From Saccoglossus kowalevskii (lineage: Eukaryota; Hemichordata; Enteropneusta; Harrimaniidae), in NCBI RefSeq assembly GCF_000003605.2, contig NW_003145310.1:1-64000 (forward strand): a stretch of DNA of 64,000 nt, written 5' to 3'. Within the stretch, counting starts at the first letter, position 1, and each line of letters begins with the position of its first letter. The position numbers and the translations under genes were made by a program. The notes under the pieces were generated by a model, which did no database searches, was not told the origin of the DNA, and worked only from the letters and a program-made list of their open reading frames with translations. This document shows positions 1 to 10,308 of this stretch, piece by piece.

Positions 1-1840
1 TTGAGTGTTGGAATGGGTTCAAGTTTTGAGTGTCTGAATAGGGTCGAGTTTTGTGTGCCTGAAATAGGGTAGATGTTTGAGTGTCTGGAATGGGTTCAAG
101 TTTTGAGTGTCTGGAATTGGGTCGAGATTTGTGTGCCTGAAATAGGGTAGATGTTTGAGTGTTGGAATGGGTTCAAGTTTTGAGTGTCTGGAATTGGGTC
201 GAGTTTTGTGTGTCTGAAATAGGGTCGAGTTTTGTGTGCCGGAAATAGGGTAGATGTTTGAGTGTTGGAATGGGTTCAAGTTTTGAGTGTCTAGAATTGG
301 GTCGAGTTTTGTGTGTCTGAAATAGGGTCGAGTTTTGTGTGCCTGAAATAGGGTAGATGTTTGAGTGTTGGAATGGGTTCAAGTTTTGAGTGTCTGGAAT
401 TGGGTCGAGTTTTGTGTGTCTGTAATAGGGTCGAGTTTTGTGTGCCTGAAATAGGGTAGATGTTTGAGTGTTTGGGATGGGTTCAAGTTTTGAGTGTCTG
501 GAATTGGGTCGAGTTTTGTGTGTCTGAAATAGGCCCGAGTTTTGTGTGCCTGAAATAGGGTAGATGTTTGAGTGTCTGGAATGGGTTCAAGTTTTGAGTG
601 TCTGGAATTGGGTCGAGTTTTGTGTGTCTGAAATAGGGTCGAGTTTTGTGTGCCTGAAATAGGGTAGATGTTTGAGTGTCTGGAATGGGTTCAAGTTTTG
701 AGTGTCTGGAATTGGGTCGAGTTTTGTGTGTCTGAAATAGGGTCGAGTTTTGTGTGTCTGAAATAGGGTCGAGTTTTGTGCGCCTGAAATAGGGTAGATG
801 TTTGAGTGTTGGAATGAGTTCAAGTTTTGAGTGTCTAGAATTGGGTCGAGTTTTGTGTGTCTGAAATAGGGTCGAGTTTTGTGTGCCTGAAATAGGGTAG
901 ATGTTTGAGTGTCTGGAATGGGTTCAAGTTTTGAGTGTCTGGAATTGGGTCGAGTTTTGTGTGTCTGAAATAGGGTCGAGTTTTGTGTGCCTGAAATAGG
1001 GTAGATGTTTGAGTGTCTGGAATGGGTTCAAGTTTTGAGTGTCTGGAATTGGGTCGAGTTTTGTGTGCCTGAAATAGGGTAGATGTTTGAGTGTTGGAAT
1101 GGGTTCAAGTTTTGAGTGTCTGGAATTGGGTCGAGTTTTGTGTGTCTGTAATAGGGTCGAGTTTTGTGTGCCTGAAATAGGGTAGATGTTTGAGTGTCTG
1201 GGATGGGTTCAAGTTTTGAGTGTCTGGAATTGGGTCGAGTTTTGTGTGTCTGAAATAGGGTCGAGTTTTGTGTGCCTGAAATAGGGTAGATGTTTGAGTG
1301 TTGGAATGGGTTCAAGTTTTGAGTGTCTGGAATTGGGTCGAGTTTTGTGTGTCTGAAATAGGGTTGAGTTTTGTGTGCCTGAAATTGGGTAGATGTTTGA
1401 GTGTCTGGAATGGGTTAAAGTTTTGAGTGTCTGGAATTGGGTCGAGTTTTGTGTGTCTGAAATAGGGTCCAGTTTTGTGTGCCTGAAATAGGGTAGATGT
1501 TTGAGTGTCGGAATGGGTTCAAGTTTTGAGTGTCTGGAATTGGGTCGAGTTTTGTTTGTCTGAAATAGGGTCGAGTTTTGTGTGCCTGAAATAGGGTAGA
1601 TGTTTGAGTGTCTGGAATGGGTTCAAGGTTTGAGTGTCTGGAATTGGTTCGAGTTTTGTGTGACTAAAATAGGGTAGATGTTTGAGTGTTGGAATGGGTT
1701 CAAGTTTTGAGTGTCTGGAATTGGGTCGAGTTTTGTGTGTCTGAAATAGGGTCGAGTTATGTGTGTCTGAAATAGGGTAGATGTTGAGTGTTGGAATGGG
1801 TTCAAGTTTTGAGTGTCTGGAATTGGGTCGAGTTTTGTGT
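1..1840 (+). repeat. Left-end block G (marker GTGCGCCTG / GAGTTCAAG)
   Basis: Gene-free. It holds a chain of rare variants in fixed order: GTGCCGGAAAT (239), GTGTCTGTAATA (414), TTTGGGATGG (471), GGCCCGAG (533), GTGCGCCTG (779), GGAATGAGTTC (811), a second CTGTAATA (1146), CTGGGATGG (1198), GAAATTGGG (1381), GGGTTAAAG (1407), GGGTCCAG (1466), GTGTCGGAATGGG (1506) and TTTGTTTGTCTG (1552). The same chain, whole or in part, recurs at 16.4-17.6, 32.43-33.33, 35.97-36.99, 51.6-52.99 and 56.99-57.79 kb. It mixes 77, 103, 104 and 129/130 bp units. Confidence 0.9.
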
Positions 1841-2183
1841 GTCTGAAACAGGGTCGAGTTTTGTGTGCCTGAAATAGGGTAGATGTTTGAGTGTTGGAAT
1901 GGGTTCAAGTTTTGAGTGTCTGGAATTTGGTCCAGTTTTGTGTGTCTGAAATAGGGTCGAGTTTTGTGTGTCTGAAATAGGGTAGATGTTTGAGTGTTGG
2001 AATGGGTTCAAGTTTTGAGTGTCTGGAATTGGGTCGAGATTTGTGTGCCTGAAATAGGGTAGATGTTTGAGTGTTGGAATGGGTTCAAGTTTTGAGTGTC
2101 TGGAATTGGGTCGAGTTTTGTGTGTCTGAAATAGGGTCGAGTTTTGTGTGCCTGAAATAGGGTAGATGTTTGAGTGTTGGAAT

Positions 2184-2286
2184 GGGTTCAAGTTTTGAGT
2201 GTCTGGAATTGGGTCGAGTTTTGTGTGTCTGAAACAGGGTCGAGTTTTGTGTGCCTGAAATAGGGTACATGTTTGAGTGTTGGAAT
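2184..2286 (+). repeat. Reference 103 bp higher-order unit (A-B-C-D)
   Basis: A clear single unit. A is 2184-2210 (opens GGGTTCAAG, ends TCTGGAATT). B is 2211-2236 (GGGTCGAG, TTTTGTGTGTCTG). C is 2237-2262 (GTGCCTG in place of GTGTCTG). D is 2263-2286 (opens GGGTA, GAGTGTTGG). This copy carries two private changes, GAAACAGGG at the end of B and GGGTACATG in D, also seen near 4.45, 5.23, 5.33, 5.71, 42.86, 52.49 and 56.47 kb. B and C each hold one TCGA; D has no C in its consensus. All four share a GTTTTG/GTTTG core followed by (A/T)GTGT, so they descend from one ancestral monomer. Confidence 0.95.
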
Positions 2287-4159
2287 GGGTTCAATTTTTG
2301 AGTGTCTGGAATTGGGTCGAGTTTTGTGTGTCTGAAATAGGGTCGAGTTTTGTGTGCCTGAAATAGGGAAGATGTTTGAGTTTTGGAATGGGTTCAAGTT
2401 TTGAGTGTCTGGAATTGGGTCGAGTTTTGTGTGTCTGAAATAGGGTCGAGTTTTGTGTGCCTGAAATAGGGTAGATGTTTGAGTGTTGGAATGGGTTCAA
2501 GTTTTGAGTGTCTGGAATTGGGTCGAGTTTTGTGTGTCTGAAATAGGGTCGAGTTTTCTGTGTCTGAAATAGGGTAGATGTTTGAGTGTTGGAATGGGTT
2601 CAAGTTTTGAGTGTCTGGAATTGGGTCGAGTTTTGTGTGTCTGAAATAGGGTCGAGTTTTGTGTGCCTGAAATAGGGTAGATGTTTGAGTGTCTGGAATG
2701 GGTTCAAGTTTTGAGTGTCTGGAATTGGGTCGAGTTTTGTGTGTCTGAAATAGGGTCGAGTTTTGTGTGCCTGAAATAGGGTAGATGTTTGAGTGTTGGA
2801 ATGGGTTCAAGTTTTGAGTGTCTGGAATTGGGTCGAGTTTTGTGTGTCTGAAATAGGGTCGAGTTTTGTGTGTCTGAAATAGGGTAGATGTTTGAGTGTT
2901 GGAATGGGTTCAAGTTTTGAGTGTCTGGAATTGGGTCGAGTTTTGTGTGTCTGAAATAGGGTCGAGTTTTGTGTGCCTAAAATAGGGTAGATGTTTGAGT
3001 TTTGGAATGGGTTCAAGTTTTGAGTGTCTGGAATTGGGTCGAGTTTTGTGTGTCTGAAATAGGGTCGAGTTTTGTGTGCCTGAGATAGGGTAGATGTTTG
3101 AGTGTTGGAATGGGTTCAAGTTTTGAGTGTCTGGAATTGGGTCGAGTTTTGTGTGTCTGAAATAGGGTCGAGTTTTCTGTGTCTGAAATAGGGTAGATGT
3201 TTGAGTGTTGGAATGGGTTCAAGTTTTGAGTGTCTGGAATTGGGTCGAGTTTTGTGTGTCTGAAATAGGGTTGAATTTTGTGTGCCTGAAATAGGGTAGA
3301 TGTTTGAGTGTCTGGAATGGGTTCAAGTTTTGAGTGTCTGGAATTGGGACGAGTTTTGTGTGCCTGAAATAGGGTAGATGTTTGAGTGTTGGAATGGGTT
3401 CAAGTTTTGAGTGTCTGGAATTGGGTCGAGTTTTGTGTATCTGAAATAGGGTCGAGTTTTGTGTGCCTGAAATAGGGTAGATGTTTGAGTGTTGGAATGG
3501 GTTCAAGTTTTGAGTGTCTGGAATTGGGCCGAGTTTTGTGTGTCTGAAATAGGATCGAGTTTTGTGTGCCTGAAATAGGGTAGATGTTTGAGTGTTGGAA
3601 TGGGTTCAAGTTTTGAGTGTCTGGAATTGGGTCGAGTTTTGTGTGTCTGAAATAGGGTCGAGTTTTGTGTGTCTGAAATAGGGTAGATGTTTGAGTGTTG
3701 GAATGGGTTCAAGTTTTGAGTGTCTGGAATTGGGTCGAGTTTTGTGTGTCTGAAATAGGGTCGAGTTTTGTGTGACTAAAATAGGGTAGATGTTTGAGTG
3801 TTGGAATGGGTTCAATTTTTGAGTGTCTGGAATTGGGTCGAGTTTTGTGTGTCTGAAATAGGGTCGAGTTTTGTGTGCCTGAAATAGGGAAGATGTTTGA
3901 GTTTTGGAATGGGTTCAAGTTTTGAGTGTCTGGAATTGGGTCGAGTTTTGTGTGTCTGAAATAGGGTCGAGTTTTGTGTGCCTGAAATAGGGTAGATGTT
4001 TGAGTGTTGGAATGGGTTCAAGTTTTGAGTGTCTGGAATTGGGTCGAGTTTTGTGTGTCTGAAATAGAGTCGAGTTTTCTGTGTCTGAAATAGGGTAGAT
4101 GTTTGAGTGTTGGAATGGGTTCAAGTTTTGAGTGTCTGGAATTGGGTCAAGTTTTGTGT

Positions 4160-5533
4160 GTCTGAAATAGGGTCGAGTTTTGTGTGCCTGAAATAGGGTA
4201 GATGTTTGAGTGTCTGGAATGGGTTCAAGTTTTGAGTGTCTGGAATTGGGTCGAGATTTGTGTGCCTGAAATAGGGTAGATGTTTGAGTGTTGGAATGGG
4301 TTCAAGTTTTGAGTGTCTGGAATTGGGTCGAGTTTTGTGTGTCTGAAATAGGGTCGAGTTTTGTGTGCCTGAAATAGGGTAGATGTTTGAGTGTTGGAAT
4401 GGGTTCAAGTTTTGAGTGTCTGGAATTGGGTCGAGTTTTGTGTGTCTGAAACAGGGTCGAGTTTTGTGTGCCTGAAATAGGGTAGATGTTTGAGTGTTGG
4501 AATGGGTTCAAGTTTTGAGTGTCTGGAATTTGGTCCAGTTTTGTGTGTCTGAAACAGGGTCGAGTTTTGTGTGCCTGAAATAGGGTACATGTTTGAGTGT
4601 TGGAATGGGTTCAATTTTTGAGTGTCTGGAATTGGGTCGAGTTTTGTGTGTCTGAAATAGGGTCGAGTTTTGTGTGCCTGAAATAGGGAAGATGTTTGAG
4701 TTTTGGAATGGGTTCAAGTTTTGAGTGTCTGGAATTGGGTCGAGTTTTGTGTGTCTGAAATAGGGTCGAGTTTTGTGTGCCTGAAATAGGGTAGATGTTT
4801 GAGTGTTGGAATGGGTTCAAGTTTTGAGTGTCTGGAATTGGGTCGAGTTTTGTGTGTCTGAAATAGGGTCGAGTTTTCTGTGTCTGAAATAGGGTAGATG
4901 TTTGAGTGTTGGAATGGGTTCAAGTTTTGAGTGTCTGAAATAGGGTCGAGTTTTGTGTGCCTGAAATAGGGTAGATGTTTGAGTGTCTGGAATGGGTTCA
5001 AGTTTTGAGTGTCTGGAATTGGGTCGAGATTTGTGTGCCTGAAATAGGGTAGATGTTTGAGTGTTGGAATGGGTTCAAGTTTTGAGTGTCTGGAATTGGG
5101 TCGAGTTTTGTGTGTCTGAAATAGGGTCGAGTTTTGTGTGCCTGAAATAGGGTAGATGTTTGAGTGTTGGAATGGGTTCAAGTTTTGAGTGTCTGGAATT
5201 GGGTCGAGTTTTGTGTGTCTGAAACAGGGTCGAGTTTTGTGTGCCTGAAATAGGGTAGATGTTTGAGTGTTGGAATGGGTTCAAGTTTTGAGTGTCTGGA
5301 ATTTGGTCCAGTTTTGTGTGTCTGAAACAGGGTCGAGTTTTGTGTGCCTGAAATAGGGTACATGTTTGAGTGTTGGAATGGGTTCAATTTTTGAGTGTCT
5401 GGAATTGGGTCGAGTTTTGTGTGTCTGAAATAGGGTCGAGTTTTGTGTGCCTGAAATAGGGAAGATGTTTGAGTTTTGGAATGGGTTCAAGTTTTGAGTG
5501 TCTGGAATTGGGTCGAGTTTTGTGTGTCTGAAA
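4160..5533 (+). repeat. 773 bp offset duplication
   Basis: The stretch 4160-4760 reappears at 4933-5533 with an offset of exactly 773 bp. It carries the rare TCGAGATTTG (4251 and 5024), the GAAACAGGG and GGGTACATG changes and the GGAATTTGGTCCAG variant (4526 and 5299). The copies part at about 5535, where the second reads AATAGAGTAG. About 600 bp are shared at this spacing. Confidence 0.85.
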
Positions 5534-7062
5534 TAGAGTAGATGTTTGAGTGTTGGAATGGGTTCAAGTTTTGAGTGTCTGGAATTGGGTCGAGTTTTGT
5601 GTGTCTGAAATAGGGTCGAGTTTTGTGTGCCTGAAATAGGGTAGATGTTTGAGTGTTGGAATGGGTTCAAGTTTTGAGTGTCTGGAATTTGGTCCAGTTT
5701 TGTGTGTCTGAAACAGGGTCGAGTTTTGTGTGCCTGAAATAGGGTACATGTTTGAGTGTTGGAATGGGTTCAATTTTTGAGTGTCTGGAATTGGGTCGAG
5801 TTTTGTGTGTCTGAAATAGGGTCGAGTTTTGTGTGCCTGAAATAGGGAAGATGTTTGAGTGTCTGGAATGGGTTCAAGTTTTGAGTGTCTGGAATTGGGT
5901 CGAGTTTTGTGTGCCTGAAATAGAGTAGATGTTTGAGTGTTGGAATGGGTTCAAGTTTTGAGTGTCTGGAATTGGGTCGAGTTTTGTGTGTCTGAAATAG
6001 GGTCGAGTTTTGTGTGCCTGAAATAGGGTAGATGTTTGAGTGTTGGAATGGGTTCAAGTTTTGAGTGTCTGGAATTGGGTCGAGTTTTGTGTGTCTGAAA
6101 TAGGGTCGAGTTTTGTGTGTCTGAAATAGGGTAGATGTTTGAGTGTTGGAATGGGTTCAAGTTTTGAGTGTCTGGAATTGGGTCGAGTTTTGTGTGTCTG
6201 AAATAGGGTCGAGTTTTGTGTGCCTAAAATAGGGTAGATGTTTGAGTGTTGGAATGGGTTCAATTTTTGAGTGTCTGGAATTGGGTCGAGTTTTGTGTGT
6301 CTGAAATAGGGTCGAGTTTTGTGTGCCTGAAATAGGGAAGATGTTTGAGTTTTGGAATGGGTTCAAGTTTTGAGTGTCTGGAATTGGGTCGAGTTTTGTG
6401 TGTCTGAAATAGGGTCGAGTTTTGTGTGCCTGAAATAGGGTAGATGTTTGAGTGTTGGAATGGGTTCAAGTTTTGAGTGTCTGGAATTGGGTCGAGTTTT
6501 GTGTGTCTGAAATAGGGTCGAGTTTTCTGTGTCTGAAATAGGGTAGATGTTTGAGTGTTGGAATGGGTTCAAGTTTTGAGTGTCTGGAATTGGGTCGAGT
6601 TTTGTGTGTCTGAAATAGGGTCGAGTTTTGTGTGCCTGAAATAGGGTAGATGTTTGAGTGTCTGGAATGGGTTCAAGTTTTGAGTGTCTGGAATTGGGTC
6701 GAGTTTTGTGTGCCTGAAATAGAGTAGATGTTTGAGTGTTGGAATGGGTTCAAGTTTTGAGTGTCTGGAATTGGGTCGAGTTTTGTGTGTCTGAAATAGG
6801 GTCGAGTTTTGTGTGCCTGAAATAGGGTAGATGTTTGAGTGTTGGAATGGGTTCAAGTTTTGAGTGTCTGGAATTGGGTCGAGTTTTGTGTGTCTGAAAT
6901 AGGGTCGAGTTTTGTGTGTCTGAAATAGGGTAGATGTTTGAGTGTTGGAATGGGTTCAAGTTTTGAGTGTCTGGAATTGGGTCGAGTTTTGTGTGTCTGA
7001 AATAGGGTCGAGTTTTGTGTGTCTGAAATAGGGTAGATGTTTGAGTGTTGGAATGGGTTCAA

Positions 7063-8490
7063 GTTTTGAGTGTCTGGAATAGGGTCGAGTTTTGTGTGTC
7101 TGAAATAGGGTCGAGTTTTGTGTGCCTGAAATAGGGTAGATGTTTGAGTGTCTGGAATGGGTTCAAGTTTTGAGTGTCTGGTATTGGGTCGAGTTTTGTG
7201 TGCCTGAAATAGGATAGATGTTTGAGTGTTGGAATGGGTTCAAGTTTTGAGTGTCTGGAATTGGGTCGAGTTTAGTGTGCCTGAAATAGGGTAGATGTTT
7301 GAGTGTTGGAATGGGTTCAAGTTTTGAGTGTCTGGAATTGGGTCGAGTTTTGTGTGTCTGAAATAGGGTCGAGTTTTGTGTGTCTGAAATAGGATCGAGT
7401 TTTGTGTGCCTGAAATAGGTTAGATGCTTGAGTGTTTAAATGGGTTCAAGTTTTGAGTGTCTGGAATTGGGTCGAGTTTTGTGTGTCTGAAATAGGGTCG
7501 AGTTTTGTGTGCCTGAAATAGGGTAGATGTTTGAGTGTCTGGAATGGGTTCAAGTTTTGAGTGTCTGGAATTGGGTCGAGTTTAGTGTGCCTGAAATAGG
7601 GTAGATGTTTGAGTGTTGGAATGGGTTCAAGTTTTGAGTGTCTAGAATTGGGTCGAGTTTTGTGTGTCTGAAATAGGGTCGAGTTTTGTGTGCCTGAAAT
7701 AGGGTAGATGTTTGAGTGTCTGGAATGGGTTCAAGTTTTGAGTGTCTGGAATTGGGTCGAGTTTTGTGTGCCTGAAATAGGGCAGATGTTTGAGTGTTGG
7801 AATGGGTTCAAGTTTTGAGTGTCTGGAATTGGGTCGAGTTTTGTGTACCTGAAATAGGGTAGATGTTTGAGTGTTGGAATGGGTTCAAGTTTTGAGTGTC
7901 TGGAAATGGATCGAGTTTTGTGTGTCTGAAATAGGGTCGATTTTTGTGTGCCTGAAATAGGGTAGATGTTTGAGTGTTGGAATGGGTTCAAGTTTTGAGT
8001 GTCTGGAATTGGGTCGAGTTTTGTGTGTCTGAAATAGGATCGAGTTTTGTGTGCCTGAAATAGGGTAGATGTTTGAGTGTCTGGAATGGGTTCAAGTTTT
8101 GAGTGTCTGGAATTGGATCGAGTTTTGTGTGTCTGAAATAGGGTCGAGTTTTGTGTGTCTGAAATAGGGTCGAGTTTTGTGTGCCTGAAATAGGGTAGAT
8201 GTTTGAGTGTTGGAATTGGTTCAAGTTTTGAGTGTCTGGAATTGGGTCGAGTTTTGTGTGTCTGAAATAGGGTCGAGTTTTGTGTGTCTGAAATAGGGTC
8301 GAGTTTTGTGTGCCTGAAATAGGGTATATGTTTGAGTGTCTGGAATGGGTTCAAGTTTTGAGTGTCTGGAATTGGGTCGAGTTTTGTGTGTCTGAAATAG
8401 GGTAGATGTTTGAGTGTTGGAATGGGTTCAAGTTTTGAGTGTCTGGAATTGGGTCGAGTTTTGTGTGTCTGAAATAGGGTCGAGTTTTGT
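7063..8490 (+). repeat. Mixed array, F variant and five-monomer units
   Basis: Gene-free array with A monomers ending AATA (7077), GAGTTTAGTGTG variants (7269, 7573), an F-type D monomer (7423) and several 129/130 bp units with an additional B (8100-8220, 8240-8340). The part from about 7.73 to 8.22 kb recurs at 47.5-47.98 and 50.8-51.26 kb (offset 39751 to the first), sharing GGAATTGGTTC at the end of a D monomer. Confidence 0.85.
7423..7446 (+). repeat. F-type D monomer and its seven copies
   Basis: A D monomer reading CTTGAGTGTTTAAAT in place of TTTGAGTGTTGGAAT. The same change (start of GATGCTTGAG) occurs at 7,423, 27,910, 30,951, 31,519, 45,674, 48,749 and 58,214, always near GAGTTTAGTGTG monomers and a GGATCGAG or GGACCGAG monomer. 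It creates a TTTAAA site otherwise absent from the consensus units, a handy physical marker. Confidence 0.9.
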
Positions 8491-10300
8491 GTGTCTGAAA
8501 TAGGGTAGATGTTTGAGTGTCTGGAATGGGTTCAAGTTTTGAGTGTCTGGAATTGGGTCGAGTTTAGTGTGCCTGAAATAGGGTAGATGTTTGAGTGTTG
8601 GAATGGGTTCAAGTTTTGAGTGTCTGGAATTGGGCCGAGTTTTGTGTGTCTGAAATAGGATCGAGTTTTGTGTGCCTGAAATAGGGTAGATGTTTGAGTG
8701 TCTGGAATGGGTTCAAGTTTTGAGTGTCTGGAATTGGGTCGAGTTTTGTGTGTCTGAAATAGGGTCGAGTTTTGTGTGCCTGAAATAGAGTAGATGTTTG
8801 AGTGTTGGAATGGGTTCAAGTTTTGAGTGTCTAGAATTGGGTCGAGTTTTGTGTGTCTGAAATAGGGTCGAGTTTTGTGTGCCTGAAATAGGGTAGATGT
8901 TTGAGTGTCTGGAATGGGTTCAAGTTTTGAGTGTCTGGAATTGGGTCGAGTTTTGTGTGTCTGAAATAGGGTCGAGTTTTGTGTGCCTGAAATAGGGTAG
9001 ATGTTTGAGTGTCTGGAATGGGTTCAAGTTTTGAGTGTCTGGAATTGGGTCGAGTGTTGTGTGCTTGAAATAGGGAAGATGTTTGAGTTTTGGAATGGGT
9101 TCAAGTTTTGAGTGTCTGGAACTGGGTCGAGTTTTGTGTGTCTGAAATAGGGTCGAGTTTTGTGTGCCTGAAATAGGGTAGATGTTTGAGTGTTGGAATG
9201 GGTTCAAGTTTTGAGTGTCTGGAATTGGGTCGAGTTTTGTGTGTCTGAAATAGGGTCGAGTTTTGTGTGCCTGAAATAGGGTAGATGTTTGAGTGTCTGG
9301 AATGGGATCAAGTTTTGAGTGTCTGGAATTGGGTTGAGTTTTGTGTGCCTGAAATAGCGTAGATGTTTGAGTGTTGGAATGGGTTCAAGTTTTGAGTGTC
9401 TGGAATTGGGTCGAATTTTGTGTGTCTGAAATAGGGTTGAGTTTTGTGTGTCTGAAATAGGGTCGAGTTTTGTGTGCCTGAAATAGGGTAGATGTTTGAG
9501 TGTCTGGAATGGGTTCAAGTTTTGAGTGTCTGGAATTGGGTGGAGTTTTGTGTGCCTAAAATAGGGTAGATGTTTGAGTGTTGGAATGGGTTCAATTTTT
9601 GAGTGTCTGGAATTGGGTCGAGTTTTGTGTGTCTGAAATAGGGTAGATGTTTGAGTGTTGGAATGGGTTCAAGTTTTGAGTGTCTGGAAATGGGTCGAGT
9701 TTTGTGTGTCTGAAATAGGGTCGAGTTTTGTGTGCCTGAAATAGGGTAGATGTTTGAGTGTTGGAATGGGTTCAAGTTTTGAGTGTCTGAAATTTGGTCG
9801 AGTTTTATGTGTCTGAAATAGGGTCTAGTTTTGTGTGCGTGAAATAGGGTAGATGTTTGAGTGTCTGGAATGGTTCAAGTTTTGAGTGTCTGGAACTGGG
9901 TCGAGTTTTGTGTGTCTGAAATAGGGTCGAGTTTTGTGTGCCTGAAATAGGGTAGATGTTTGAGTGTCTGGAATGGGTTCAAGTTTTGAGTGTCTGGAAT
10001 TGGGTCGAGTTTAGTGTGCCTGAAATAGGGTAGATGTTTGAGTGTTGGAATGGGTTCAAGTTTTGAGTGTCTGGAATTGGGTCGAGTTTTGTGTGTCTGA
10101 AATAGGGTCGAGTTTTGTGTGTCTGAAATAGGGTCGAGTTTTGTGTGCCTGAAATAGGGTAGATGTTTGAGTGTTGGAATGGGTTCAAGTTTTGAGTGTC
10201 TGGAATTGGGTCGAGTTTTGTGTGTCTGAAATAGGGTCGAGTTTTGTGTGTCTGAAATAGGGTAGATGTTTGAGTGTTGGAATGGGTTCAAGTTTTGAGT
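8491..10300 (+). repeat. 1.8 kb duplicated segment, left copy
   Basis: Matches 12,990-15,200 in order. The offset is 4491 bp up to about 9.2 kb (TCGAGTGTTGTGTG at 9050 and 13541), 4595 bp at the partial K block (9304 and 13899) and 4904 bp from about 9.55 kb (9875-10291 and 14779-15195). The copies thus differ by one 104 bp unit and by 309 bp, exactly three 103 bp units. A single-monomer A/D hybrid at 10284 lies at its right end. No gene. Confidence 0.85.
9304..9560 (+). repeat. Partial K block
   Basis: Starts with the K-specific GGGATCAAG, GGGTTGAG and GCGTAGATG monomers and reaches GGGTGGAG. It then switches to the CCTAAAATAGGG and TTCAATTTTTGAG variants that in the other copy lie about 309 bp further on (14.46 kb). 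This reads as a deletion of three 103 bp units by recombination inside the array. Confidence 0.85.
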
Positions 10301-10308
10301 GTTGGAAT
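10284..10308 (+). repeat. A/D hybrid monomer (25 bp)
   Basis: Begins as A (GGGTTCAAG) but ends as D (GAGTGTTGGAAT), and is followed directly by a full A monomer. A single exchange in the shared TTTTGAGTGT core, between an A and a D monomer, would make it. It is the only such A/D hybrid I noticed. Confidence 0.85.

Larger units (their letters stand above)
1841..7062 (+). repeat. Most regular 103 bp domain
   Basis: About 5.2 kb of nearly pure A-B-C-D units, mostly with the 24 bp D, so phase steps of exactly 103 bp run for many units (joints at 2085, 2188, 2291, 2394; 2704-3222; 3400-4124; 5951-6572). A private pair of variants, TTCAATTTTTGAG in A followed by GGGAAGATGTTTGAGTTTTGG in neighbouring D monomers, recurs about every 0.77-0.9 kb (2.29, 3.81, 4.61, 5.38, 5.77, 6.25 kb). 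This suggests an older super-unit of about 800 bp. Monomer GAGTTTTCTGTG (a B/C variant) recurs near 2.55, 3.17, 4.07, 4.87 and 6.52 kb. No gene. Confidence 0.9.
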
